Positions 1 to 6,289 are shown, counted from the first letter of the stretch. The stretch is 6,425 nucleotides of DNA from Oribacterium sp. UBA6992 (GCA_002449915.1 DJXY01000081.1:1-6425); one strand, 5' to 3'. The notes: generated from the sequence alone by a model not told the origin. Made by a program: numbers and translations.

Positions 1-1
1 C

Positions 2-1705
2 AAGATGGCACAGGGCGCAAAGCCGGGCGAGGGCGGAAATCTGCCGGGTAAGAAGGTTTATCCATGGGTTGCCAAGACCCGTTTCTCAACTCCGGGAGTA
101 TCTCTGATCTCGCCACCGCCACACCACGATATCTACTCGATCGAGGATCTGGCGCAGCTGATTTATGATCTTAAAAATGTAAACCGTCATGCAAGGATCT
201 CTGTGAAACTTGTTTCCGAGGCGGGTGTCGGTACCATCGCTTCCGGTGTTGCCAAGGCGGGAGCGCAGGTCATCCTGATTTCCGGTTATGACGGAGGCAC
301 GGGAGCAGCTCCGCTTAGTTCCATTCACCACGCAGGACTTCCGTGGGAGCTCGGCATTACAGAGGCGCATAAGGCACTTGTGGAAAACGGCTTAAGAAAT
401 CGTGTGATCCTGGAAACCGATGGCAAGCTTATGAGCGGCAGAGATGTCGCGATCGCCGCGCTGCTTGGCGCAGAGGAGTATGGTTTTGCCACTGCGGTGC
501 TGGTCACCATGGGCTGCATGATGATGCGTGTCTGCTCCAAGGACACCTGTCCGTTTGGTATTGCCACGCAGAATGAAACGCTCCGGAAGCGCTTCAAGGG
601 TAAGCCTGAGTATGTGGAGACCTTCATGCGCTATATTGCTGAGGAGCTCCGCGAAATTATGGCAAGCCTTGGATTTCGTACGGTGAACGAGATGATCGGC
701 CGGGTAGACTGCTTAAAGACACGTGACCATCAGGTAACGGCACGTGCTTCAAAGGTCAACCTCTCTGATATCCTGGATCCGAGAGACGTTGCCGGTCCGG
801 AGGAGAGTCATCACTTTGATCCAAAGGCAGTATATGATTTCCATCTGGAAAAGACACTGGATCTCGGCACGCTGGTTCCGAAATTTGCAGCTGCGTTTGC
901 CAAGGCAGAGCCGCATGAGGAAACGGTCGAGGTCACCAGCACCAACCGGAGCTTCGGCGCTATCCTCGGCTCGGAAATCACGACCCGTTTTGACGGATCA
1001 CTTCCGGAGGATACGTATAAGGTCAATGCCATAGGCGGCGGCGGACAGAGTTTCGGTGCCTTTATCCCGAGAGGTCTTACGATTCATCTCACAGGAGACG
1101 CCAATGACGGCTTTGGTAAGGGACTGTCCGGAGGTAAGCTCGTTGTGACACCATCCCGTAAGGCAGCATTCCGCCCGTCGGAAAACATCATTATCGGAAA
1201 TGCGGCACTGTACGGCGCAACGGCAGGCAAGTGCTATGTTGAGGGCATTGCAGGCGAACGTTTCTGCGTGCGTAATTCCGGTGCCACTGCGGTGGCGGAA
1301 GGCTGCGGCGATCATGGTCTTGAATATATGACCGGCGGCAGAGCTTTAATTCTGGGACCGACCGGAAAGAACTTTGCGGCTGGCATGTCCGGCGGCATCG
1401 CGTATGTGCTGGATATGGATCATTCGCTGTACCGCAAGATGAATAAGGGTATGGTTTCGCTGTATGAGGTAACGGAGAAATACGACATTCAGGAGCTGAA
1501 GGGCATCCTTACGGATTATGTCAAGGAGACAGACTCGGAGAAAGGCCATGAAATCCTTGACAACTTCCAGGGTTTCCTACCGTACTTTAAGAAGATCCTG
1601 CCTAAGGATTACCAGAAGGTGCTGGTGGCGGTGAGTCACTTTGAGGAGACCGGCATTTCCCATGAAAATGCCGAGATGGAAGCATTCCGCAGTCTGTTTG
1701 CGTAA
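2..1705 (+). CDS. gltB: Glutamate synthase (GOGAT) large subunit, C-terminal part; 5' end outside window
   Basis: The large subunit makes glutamate from 2-oxoglutarate and glutamine-derived ammonia, using electrons passed on by GltD; it is cytosolic. The frame is open to the window edge, so the ATG at 5 is an internal methionine (start of the conserved MAQGAKPGEGG segment) and the true start lies upstream. Residues counted from that Met: FMN-binding synthase domain about 1-260, including SGYDGGTGAAP (93-103) and MSGRDVAIAALLGAEEYGFAT-type core (143-163). The 3Fe-4S ligands C171, C177 and C182 have the family spacing C-x5-C-x4-C, followed by PFGIATQ. A GXGXG beta-helix domain covers about 315-500, with repeated glycines (IGGGGQSFGAF, GDANDGFGKGLSGG, AAGMSGGIAYV). 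Family proteins are about 1,500 residues, so roughly the last third is present; the N-terminal glutaminase domain is not visible. The stop is TAA at 1703-1705. No frameshift or missing key residue is seen. Confidence 0.96.
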   Translation, partial: KMAQGAKPGEGGNLPGKKVYPWVAKTRFSTPGVSLISPPPHHDIYSIEDLAQLIYDLKNVNRHARISVKLVSEAGVGTIASGVAKAGAQVILISGYDGGTGAAPLSSIHHAGLPWELGITEAHKALVENGLRNRVILETDGKLMSGRDVAIAALLGAEEYGFATAVLVTMGCMMMRVCSKDTCPFGIATQNETLRKRFKGKPEYVETFMRYIAEELREIMASLGFRTVNEMIGRVDCLKTRDHQVTARASKVNLSDILDPRDVAGPEESHHFDPKAVYDFHLEKTLDLGTLVPKFAAAFAKAEPHEETVEVTSTNRSFGAILGSEITTRFDGSLPEDTYKVNAIGGGGQSFGAFIPRGLTIHLTGDANDGFGKGLSGGKLVVTPSRKAAFRPSENIIIGNAALYGATAGKCYVEGIAGERFCVRNSGATAVAEGCGDHGLEYMTGGRALILGPTGKNFAAGMSGGIAYVLDMDHSLYRKMNKGMVSLYEVTEKYDIQELKGILTDYVKETDSEKGHEILDNFQGFLPYFKKILPKDYQKVLVAVSHFEETGISHENAEMEAFRSLFA

Positions 1706-1717
1706 GGAGGGAGTAAA

Positions 1718-3247
1718 ATGGGAAAGGCGACAGGATTTCTCGATTATCAGAGAGTAGATAATAAAGAGCTCCCAGTGCAGGAGCGGATCAAAAATTTTAA
1801 GGAGTTTCACGTCCCGATGAGTGAGGAGGAGCGGGAAAGGCAGGGTGCACGCTGCATGAACTGCGGTGTGCCGATGTGCCAGTCCGGTATGAAGCTGAGT
1901 GGTATGTACACGGGCTGTCCGCTGCACAATCTGATTCCAGAGTGGAATGATGAGGTTTATCACGGACATCTCGGGCATGCGTTGTCAAGGCTGTTAAAGA
2001 CCAGCAATTTTCCGGAGTTCACCGGCAGAGTCTGCCCGGCGCTCTGTGAAAAGGCTTGTCTTGAGGGTATTAATGATAAGCCTGTTACCACGCATGAAAA
2101 CGAGCTTTATATCATTGAGAGTGCATTCGCATCCGGTCTTATGAAGCCAAGAATTCCGGCAGTTCGTTCCGGTAAGAGAGTGGCGGTCATCGGTGCCGGT
2201 CCGTCCGGACTTGCGGTGGCGGATCAGCTCAATCACCGTGGACATCTCGTGACTGTACTGGAGCGGGAGGATGAAATCGGCGGACTCCTGATGTACGGCA
2301 TCCCCAATATGAAGCTGGAGAAGGCTGTGATCCGGCGGCGCCGCGCCTTGATGGAAGCGGAGGGGGTGACCTTCCGTACCGGGGTCAATGTCGGTGTGGA
2401 TGTGACTGCAGAGGAGCTGAGACATGACTTTGACGCGGTGGTACTGACCTGCGGCGCTAAAAAGGCGCGTCCGCTTACGGCAGAGGGCATCGACAAGGCG
2501 AAGGGCGTTTACTTTGCTGTGGATTTCCTGACCCAGCAGACCAAGGCGCTGGAGCGTGCCGGAAGTGCAGTGGAAGTCGAAATTGAAAAAGCCGGGACCT
2601 TGCCGGCAGAGTACTCTGCCAAGGGCAAAAATGTCGTCATTATCGGTGGGGGTGATACAGGAAATGACTGCACTGGCACGGTGATCCGTCAAGGGTGCAA
2701 GAGCGTCACTTCAATCGAAATGATGCCCAAGCCCCCGGTGGAGCGGACAGCCTCCAATCCGTGGCCGGAGTGGCCCAGGACACTCAAGGTGGACTATGGT
2801 CAGGTGGAGTCTTTAGAGGTTTTTGGTAAAGATCCGCGTGTCTATGAGACAACGGTAAAGAGTGTAGAAACAGACAAAAAGGGAAATCTTAAGTCTGTGA
2901 CGACCGTAAAGGTGAAGTTTGAGAACCGCAAGATGGTGATGCTGGAGGGGACAGAGCAGAAACTTCCGTGCGAGCTGCTGTTGATTGCGGCGGGCTTCCT
3001 CGGCTGTGAAAATTACGTGGCGGATGCCTTTGGTCTTAAGCTTACGCAGCGGAACACGATCCTCACCGGTGGCGTCAATGGCGGAGAGTACCGTGCGGTC
3101 AGTGCGGACGGCAAGATTTCGGATAAGGTTTTTGCAGCAGGAGATATGCACAGAGGTCAGTCCCTTGTGGTCTGGGCGATTGAAGAGGGGCGAGAGTGCG
3201 CCCGTGAGGTTGACGAATACCTGATGGGATACTCGACCATGCGGTAA
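1718..3247 (+). CDS. gltD: Glutamate synthase small subunit (NADPH, FAD, 4Fe-4S)
   Basis: GltD oxidises NADPH and passes electrons through FAD and iron-sulphur clusters to the large subunit. The 509-residue product shows an N-terminal cysteine-rich domain: C46-x2-C49-x4-C54, then C67, and C106-x3-C110-x3-C114, as in GltD and dihydropyrimidine dehydrogenase-like 4Fe-4S domains. An FAD Rossmann motif VAVIGAGPSGLAVA lies near 155-168, and an NADPH-binding motif VVIIGGGDTGNDC near 306-318. The flavin-contact end has FAAGD (472-476) and GQSLVVWAIEEGR (480-492). The segment MPKPPVERTASNPWPEWP (336-353) is typical of GltD. The start is fixed by AAGGAGG at 1704-1710, seven bases before ATG. That site overlaps the gltB TAA stop, and the intergenic gap is 12 nt, so translational coupling is likely. 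Length is slightly above the E. coli form (about 470). Position directly after gltB excludes most other members of this oxidoreductase family. Confidence 0.96.
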   Translation: MGKATGFLDYQRVDNKELPVQERIKNFKEFHVPMSEEERERQGARCMNCGVPMCQSGMKLSGMYTGCPLHNLIPEWNDEVYHGHLGHALSRLLKTSNFPEFTGRVCPALCEKACLEGINDKPVTTHENELYIIESAFASGLMKPRIPAVRSGKRVAVIGAGPSGLAVADQLNHRGHLVTVLEREDEIGGLLMYGIPNMKLEKAVIRRRRALMEAEGVTFRTGVNVGVDVTAEELRHDFDAVVLTCGAKKARPLTAEGIDKAKGVYFAVDFLTQQTKALERAGSAVEVEIEKAGTLPAEYSAKGKNVVIIGGGDTGNDCTGTVIRQGCKSVTSIEMMPKPPVERTASNPWPEWPRTLKVDYGQVESLEVFGKDPRVYETTVKSVETDKKGNLKSVTTVKVKFENRKMVMLEGTEQKLPCELLLIAAGFLGCENYVADAFGLKLTQRNTILTGGVNGGEYRAVSADGKISDKVFAAGDMHRGQSLVVWAIEEGRECAREVDEYLMGYSTMR

Positions 3248-3296
3248 ATCCTGGCACATAACGGCTTAAAGCCTAAAATATCGGCAGATAACGACA

Positions 3297-3327
3297 GATG
3301 CTGGTAGATCGTAATGGATGCTGGTAG
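3297..3327. repeat. Short tandem direct repeat GATGCTGGTAG, 20-bp period
   Basis: The 11-mer GATGCTGGTAG occurs at 3297-3307 and again at 3317-3327, between the gltD stop and its terminator. Only two copies are present and no function can be assigned. It may be the remnant of a local duplication. Confidence 0.5.
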
Positions 3328-3334
3328 CTGGTTC

Positions 3335-3368
3335 ATCCCGGAGGGGCGGATCCCCTCCGGGATTTTTT
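3335..3368 (+). terminator. Intrinsic terminator of the gltBD operon
   Basis: A perfect 12-bp stem pairs ATCCCGGAGGGG (3335-3346) with CCCCTCCGGGAT (3352-3363) around a 5-nt loop (CGGAT), followed by six T residues (3363-3368). The very GC-rich stem and T-run 88 nt after the gltD stop make this a strong rho-independent terminator. It separates the GOGAT operon from the MATE gene. The reverse strand lacks a comparable T-run, so it should act mainly on rightward transcription. Confidence 0.93.
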
Positions 3369-3375
3369 GAAGCAT

Positions 3376-3404
3376 TTGACTTTATAAATTTAAAGCGCTA
3401 ATAT
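3376..3404 (+). promoter_or_regulatory. Sigma-70/SigA-type promoter for the MATE gene
   Basis: TTGACT (3376-3381, 5 of 6 to the -35 consensus) is followed by a 17-bp AT-rich spacer and TAATAT (3399-3404, 4 of 6 to the -10). It begins eight bases after the gltBD terminator T-run. It predicts a start near 3411 and a leader of about 22 nt that consists mostly of the ribosome binding site. The position supports an independent transcription unit for the transporter. Confidence 0.6.
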
Positions 3405-3432
3405 ATGCGATATATATTGGAGGAGGCAAAAC

Positions 3433-4761
3433 ATGCAGCGTAATTTATCTCAGGGGAATCTTTTAAAGAACATCACCATGTTTTCTCTGCCATATTTTTT
3501 ATCCTACTTTTTACAGACACTATATGGTCTTGCGGATCTGTTTATCGCAGGACAGTTTAACGGGGCAGATGTGATTTCCGCAGTTTCCATCGGATCGCAG
3601 ATCATGCACATGCTGACAGTAATGATCGTGGGACTTGCCATGGGATCTACAGTTATGATTGGCAGGTTTGTCGGAGCAGAGGATGAAAACGGGATTTCCC
3701 GTGCCGTTGGTAATACGGTGACGCTTTTTCTCGGAGTGGCGGCAGTGCTTACGTTCGTACCCCTTATGCTGGTGCAGCCGATGATCAGGATCATGTCCAC
3801 ACCTGCGGAGGCAGTACCCGGAGCATCGGCATACCTTACCATATGCTTTGCCGGCATCCCGTTTATCGTTGCCTATAATATCTTAAGCTCGATTTTCCGA
3901 GGCATGGGGGATTCCCGGAGCCCGATGACATTTATTGCCGTTGCATGTTTTGTGAATATTATCCTTGATCTTGTTTTCATGGGTCCGCTTAAGATGGGCG
4001 CCGCCGGTGCAGCGTGGGGTACCGTCCTTGCACAGGCGTGCTCGGTGGGCTTTGCCCTTGTCTCCATCATAAAAAAGAAGCTGATAAAAATATCCAGGGC
4101 AGATCTCAAGCCGGCGCGACCGGTGATGCGGCAGATTTTAGGCATTGGTACGCCGATTGCCTGTCAGGATGGCTTTATCCAGATCTCTTTTTTGATCATC
4201 ACCGTAATCGCCAACCGCCGGGGCGTAGATATTTCCGCAGCGGTCGGTATTGTGGAAAAAACCATCAGTTTTCTCTTCCTTGTTCCCTCAACGATGCTTT
4301 CCACCGTGTCAACCATTGCTTCTCAAAGCATCGGAGCCGGAAATCCTGTGAGAGCAAGGGCAGCGTTGAAATATGGAATCGGCATTGCTGTGAGCATCGG
4401 AGTCTTTTTTGCCATATTGTTTCAGTTCATTTCCGCGCCGTTTTTCACGATGTTCACCAGTGACGAAGTTGTGCGGGAACTTGCGGTGCAGTATATGCGG
4501 ACGTATGTACTTGACTGTATCATGGCAGGCGTGCACTTCCCATTTAGCGGATTTTTCAGCGCAGCTGGCGTTTCGATTCTGTCCTTTGTCCATAATGTAT
4601 GCTCCGTGCTGCTGATCCGTATCCCGGGTGCATATCTTGCGACAGTGATGTTTCCGGCAACACTCTACGCCATGGGACTTGCGGCACCTGCCGGCTCTCT
4701 GCTCTCGGCAGTGCTTTGCCTGATCTTTTACCGCTGGCTTCGGAAACAAGGGAGGGTTTGA
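3433..4761 (+). CDS. MATE-family multidrug/cation antiporter
   Basis: This is an integral inner-membrane exporter of the MATE family (MOP superfamily). Known members expel cationic drugs, dyes or metabolites in exchange for Na+ or H+; the substrate here cannot be read from sequence. The 442-residue protein has the usual length and hydrophobic layout of about 12 membrane segments in two similar halves. The N-terminal half carries ADLFIAGQFNGADVISAVSIG (34-54), GRFVGAEDE (77-85), RGMGDSRSPM (156-165), NIILD (175-179) and the glycine/alanine-rich GAAGAAWGTVLAQ (189-201). The C-terminal half repeats the loop motif as SIGAGNPVRARA (299-310), matching GRFVGAEDE in the pseudo-twofold. A basic loop KKKLIK (214-219) separates the halves. 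The start has a strong GGAGGAGG (3419-3426) six bases before the ATG. It appears monocistronic and converges on the LysR gene. It is closer to the bacterial DinF/MepA-type branch than to a flippase such as MurJ, by general character only. Confidence 0.93.
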   Translation: MQRNLSQGNLLKNITMFSLPYFLSYFLQTLYGLADLFIAGQFNGADVISAVSIGSQIMHMLTVMIVGLAMGSTVMIGRFVGAEDENGISRAVGNTVTLFLGVAAVLTFVPLMLVQPMIRIMSTPAEAVPGASAYLTICFAGIPFIVAYNILSSIFRGMGDSRSPMTFIAVACFVNIILDLVFMGPLKMGAAGAAWGTVLAQACSVGFALVSIIKKKLIKISRADLKPARPVMRQILGIGTPIACQDGFIQISFLIITVIANRRGVDISAAVGIVEKTISFLFLVPSTMLSTVSTIASQSIGAGNPVRARAALKYGIGIAVSIGVFFAILFQFISAPFFTMFTSDEVVRELAVQYMRTYVLDCIMAGVHFPFSGFFSAAGVSILSFVHNVCSVLLIRIPGAYLATVMFPATLYAMGLAAPAGSLLSAVLCLIFYRWLRKQGRV

Positions 4762-4773
4762 GGATGACCTCCC
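4750..4773 (-). terminator. Possible weak terminator hairpin for the lysR transcript
   Basis: GGGAGG (4750-4755) and CCTCCC (4768-4773) form a 6-bp stem with a 12-nt loop that overlaps the MATE stop codon. Read on the minus strand, the stem is followed by TTGTTT. A second small hairpin, GGATG-AAA-CATCC (4778-4790), lies between the two stop codons. Neither has a proper T-run on the plus strand, so termination of the MATE transcript is unexplained here and this call is weak. Confidence 0.25.
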
Positions 4774-4800
4774 GTGCGGATGAAACATCCCCTTACATTT

Positions 4801-5730
4801 CTAATTTGTCTGGATTTTGACAAGATTTTTATCCCAGTAATCCTGCACCAGACGGATAAACTCCATGCCGGCATCCGTAATATAGGCACCCTTGCGGCTG
4901 GTGACGCAGAGATCCCAGTACGGATGATTTGGCAGAACATAGGTGGCAATCCTGGGGTTGGATATATCCGCATAATACCGCGGGACAATCGCACAGCAGA
5001 GATTTGCGGCAACCAGCGACGGGATACTGCCAGTGGTGTTGGTCTCCAGCAGAATATTCGGTTCAAAGCCTGCTCCGGCAAAAATATCATCAATAATCTG
5101 CCGGTTTGTGGAGGCGGCAGAGAGCAGTACAAAAGGCTCATACTGCAGATCTTTAAGATTGAGGACCGGAAGCTGATCCCCATCCATCTTATATTTTGCG
5201 CACAAAGGGTAGAGCCTTGGCACCAGCACGCACATCTCCTCGGAACCGATTTTACGATAGTCGTCACTCGTCCGCTGATCCTCCCGCAGTGTCACAAATC
5301 CCAGGTCGATTTCCCCACTCGTTAAAGCCTTCTGCAGACTTTTTACACCCATTTCAAATGGGCAGATCTTGAGATCGGCAAACTTCTCATGCAAGGCGGG
5401 ATAGATCTCTGTAAACATGCGAATGCCTCTGCCGGCAGTAAGCCCGATTTTGAGCTCGGATTTTCCGGAATGCGTGATATTGTAGATCCGCTTATACGTA
5501 TCCTGCCGGATGAGAAGGGCCTTCCGTGCGCCTTCCAGATAGATTTCGCCTGCCTCCGTAGGATGCCAGTCGGTACGAGATCGCACAAAAAGCTGTGTGC
5601 CAAGCTCTTTTTCCAGCTTGAGCAGCTGCTGATTCAGAGCAGACTGTGAGATAAAGAGATTTTTGGCAGCTCTTGTAATGTTGTTTTCCTTGGCAATCTC
5701 TACCATATATTCACATTGCTTAAAATCCAT
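4801..5730 (-). CDS. LysR-type transcriptional regulator
   Basis: A DNA-binding regulator, probably a tetramer that responds to a small effector. The 309-residue length is typical of the family. The N-terminal winged helix-turn-helix covers about 1-60: ITRAAKNLFISQSALNQQLLKLEKELG-type core (18-44), then LFVRSR and TEAGEIYLEGA (58-68). A linker helix precedes the periplasmic-binding-protein-like effector domain, about 92-300, with SGEIDLGFV (138-146) and NLCCAIVPRYYAD (243-255), where family members usually have a glycine-rich strand followed by a conserved P. The start is ATG (CAT at 5728-5730) with GGAGGG on the minus strand (5735-5740). The gene is divergent from a putative tctB 576 bp away, and the space between carries LTTR-type boxes. 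This suggests control of a tricarboxylate-type transporter, although the effector cannot be read from the sequence. It converges on the MATE gene with a 39-nt gap, which gives no evidence of regulating it. Confidence 0.95.
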   Translation of the reverse strand: MDFKQCEYMVEIAKENNITRAAKNLFISQSALNQQLLKLEKELGTQLFVRSRTDWHPTEAGEIYLEGARKALLIRQDTYKRIYNITHSGKSELKIGLTAGRGIRMFTEIYPALHEKFADLKICPFEMGVKSLQKALTSGEIDLGFVTLREDQRTSDDYRKIGSEEMCVLVPRLYPLCAKYKMDGDQLPVLNLKDLQYEPFVLLSAASTNRQIIDDIFAGAGFEPNILLETNTTGSIPSLVAANLCCAIVPRYYADISNPRIATYVLPNHPYWDLCVTSRKGAYITDAGMEFIRLVQDYWDKNLVKIQTN

Positions 5731-5799
5731 ATTACCCTCCGGAGAATTGCTGTGCCTGATGAATGTATTTGAGGCATCCTTACATGTTTTGGATATTTA

Positions 5800-5816
5800 C
5801 ATAAGACTACCTCATG
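5800..5816. promoter_or_regulatory. LTTR-type box A, in the lysR leader
   Basis: CATAAGACTACCTCATG is a 17-bp near-palindrome, five of six arm positions pairing (CATAAG against CTCATG). T5802 and A5814 satisfy the T-N11-A rule of LysR-family sites, and the core is ATA-N9-CAT. It lies 70-86 bp upstream of the lysR start codon, downstream of the candidate lysR -10. Binding there would fit autorepression. Confidence 0.45.
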
Positions 5817-5836
5817 ATCCAGATCGTTTTACCATC

Positions 5837-5845
5837 ATCATAGCA
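5837..5845 (-). promoter_or_regulatory. Possible extended -10 promoter for lysR
   Basis: On the minus strand the sequence reads TGCTATGAT: an extended -10 TGn plus TATGAT (5 of 6 to consensus). No good -35 lies upstream (best is GAATCA at 17 bp), which is common with extended -10 promoters. It would start transcription near 5830, giving a leader of about 100 nt that includes box A. Confidence 0.35.
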
Positions 5846-5903
5846 CTCGCTGCATCGTTTGATTCTGCTGAAAATCATAAAATACTTTACGTCAAAAATA
5901 TAT

Positions 5904-5920
5904 CATTAGTTTTGCTAATG
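5904..5920. promoter_or_regulatory. LTTR-type box B
   Basis: CATTAGTTTTGCTAATG is a perfect 6-bp inverted repeat around the 5-bp spacer TTTTG. T5906 and A5918 give T-N11-A. It is centred at 5912 and shares its spacer with box D, 65 bp away. Confidence 0.55.
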
Positions 5921-5924
5921 TATG

Positions 5925-5941
5925 CATAAGTAAAACTAACA
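5925..5941. promoter_or_regulatory. LTTR-type box C
   Basis: CATAAGTAAAACTAACA is an imperfect copy; on the minus strand it reads TGTTAGTTTTACTTATG, which matches boxes B and D at most positions. T5927 and A5939 give T-N11-A. Its centre (5933) is 21 bp from box B, two helical turns, so both can be bound on the same DNA face. Confidence 0.45.
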
Positions 5942-5968
5942 GAAAAGCTTATCAAAGTACCACTGTAC

Positions 5969-5985
5969 AATAAGTTTTGCTTATG
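5969..5985. promoter_or_regulatory. LTTR-type box D
   Basis: AATAAGTTTTGCTTATG pairs ATAAG with CTTAT around TTTTG. T5971 and A5983 give T-N11-A, and the core ATA-N9-TAT is the same as in the well-known BenM/CatM site ATAC-N7-GTAT. Its centre (5977) is 64 bp before the start predicted for promoter candidate P1, the usual distance of an LTTR recognition site. Confidence 0.55.
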
Positions 5986-6005
5986 ATTCTATTAACTTTA
6001 TGCGC

Positions 6006-6034
6006 TTTACTTCAAATCTTTACACCGTTATACT
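6006..6034 (+). promoter_or_regulatory. Candidate tct promoter P1
   Basis: TTTACT (6006-6011, 4 of 6), a 17-bp spacer, and TATACT (6029-6034, 5 of 6). The predicted start is near 6041. The weaker -35 and the placement of box D around -64 are what one expects of an LTTR-activated promoter. It would give a leader of about 265 nt. Confidence 0.35.
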
Positions 6035-6042
6035 TACTTCAG

Positions 6043-6071
6043 TTGATAGGAAATTGACGAAATTTTTTAAT
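6043..6071 (+). promoter_or_regulatory. Candidate tct promoter P2
   Basis: TTGATA (6043-6048, 5 of 6), a 17-bp spacer, and TTTAAT (6066-6071, 5 of 6) form the best consensus match on the plus strand in this region. The predicted start is near 6078. Its -10 abuts the first ATATATATTCAC repeat, so a factor binding that repeat could block it. Confidence 0.4.
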
Positions 6072-6132
6072 ATATATTCACCTACTGGCAATAAATGATC
6101 CATTCCTATTGTGAATTCAGATATATATTCAC
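6070..6132. repeat. Exact 12-bp direct repeat ATATATATTCAC with inverted partner
   Basis: ATATATATTCAC is present at 6070-6081 and 6121-6132, 51 bp apart. GTGAAT at 6111-6116 is the inverse of the ATTCAC end, forming a dyad GTGAAT-N10-ATTCAC (6111-6132). The AT part is low-complexity, but the shared TTCAC end and the dyad argue for an operator of some second factor. No factor can be named. Confidence 0.4.
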
Positions 6133-6164
6133 TCGATTCTGCAAAGTGATTATACATTATATAT

Positions 6165-6179
6165 AAACGCAGCGCGTTT
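6165..6179. repeat. Small GC-containing inverted repeat AAACGC-AGC-GCGTTT
   Basis: A perfect 6-bp inverted repeat with a 3-nt centre lies in otherwise AT-rich DNA, just after a TATAAA (6162-6167) that resembles a -10 with no good -35. It could be an operator or a transcript hairpin; it has no T-run and is not a terminator. Confidence 0.3.
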
Positions 6180-6215
6180 CATCTTGAGCTGCAGGCTTCA
6201 TGTAATGATTTTTTG

Positions 6216-6289
6216 TGTTTTATAAGGTCTGAGGATACCTTATGAAATAGATTTCCTGTAAGAGGGCAGGGCGTCCGGAGAAACCGGAC
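6216..6289 (+). promoter_or_regulatory. Structured 5' leader of the putative tctB operon (two hairpins)
   Basis: Hairpin 1 pairs 6216-6228 with 6237-6249: a core of ATAAGGT against ACCTTAT extended by six more pairs, two of them G-U, with an 8-nt loop CTGAGGAT. Hairpin 2 pairs GTCCGG (6273-6278) with CCGGAC (6284-6289) around AGAAA. It ends five bases before the GGGGG of the tctB ribosome binding site (AAAGGGGG, 6293-6300). Neither is followed by a T-run. They may stabilise the mRNA or tune translation; hairpin 1 may instead be a DNA operator. I do not recognise a known riboswitch class. Confidence 0.4.

Noticed and set aside
5..7. ATG at position 5 as the gltB start
   Set aside because: The codon before it is open, no ribosome binding site can be seen, and the residues from here on lie in the middle of the conserved synthase domain.
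1994..2692. 232-codon minus-strand ORF within gltD
   Set aside because: Antisense shadow of the conserved FAD/NADPH-binding region of gltD, with no recognisable domain or ribosome binding site.
4728..5267. 179-codon minus-strand ORF in a second frame of lysR
   Set aside because: Frame shadow of lysR, rich in Cys, Arg and Ser; the true frame carries the full LysR fold with a good ribosome binding site.
4774..5325. 183-codon plus-strand ORF antisense to lysR
   Set aside because: It lies wholly opposite a well-supported LysR gene, has no ribosome binding site, and its residue make-up is that of a shadow frame.
5663..5929. 88-codon plus-strand ORF across the lysR start
   Set aside because: It has no Shine-Dalgarno and overlaps the lysR helix-turn-helix region antisense; the rest covers AT-rich regulatory DNA with the LTTR boxes.
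5904..5985. CRISPR-like repeat array
   Set aside because: Units are 17-bp palindromes with unequal short gaps (4, 27 bp) and one inverted copy; there are no regular spacers and no cas genes.
6216..6249. Hairpin 1 as a fifth LTTR box because its arms contain ATAAG and CTTAT
   Set aside because: The arms are separated by 12 rather than 5 bases, so the T-N11-A spacing is not met; it is better treated as an RNA hairpin or an unrelated dyad.
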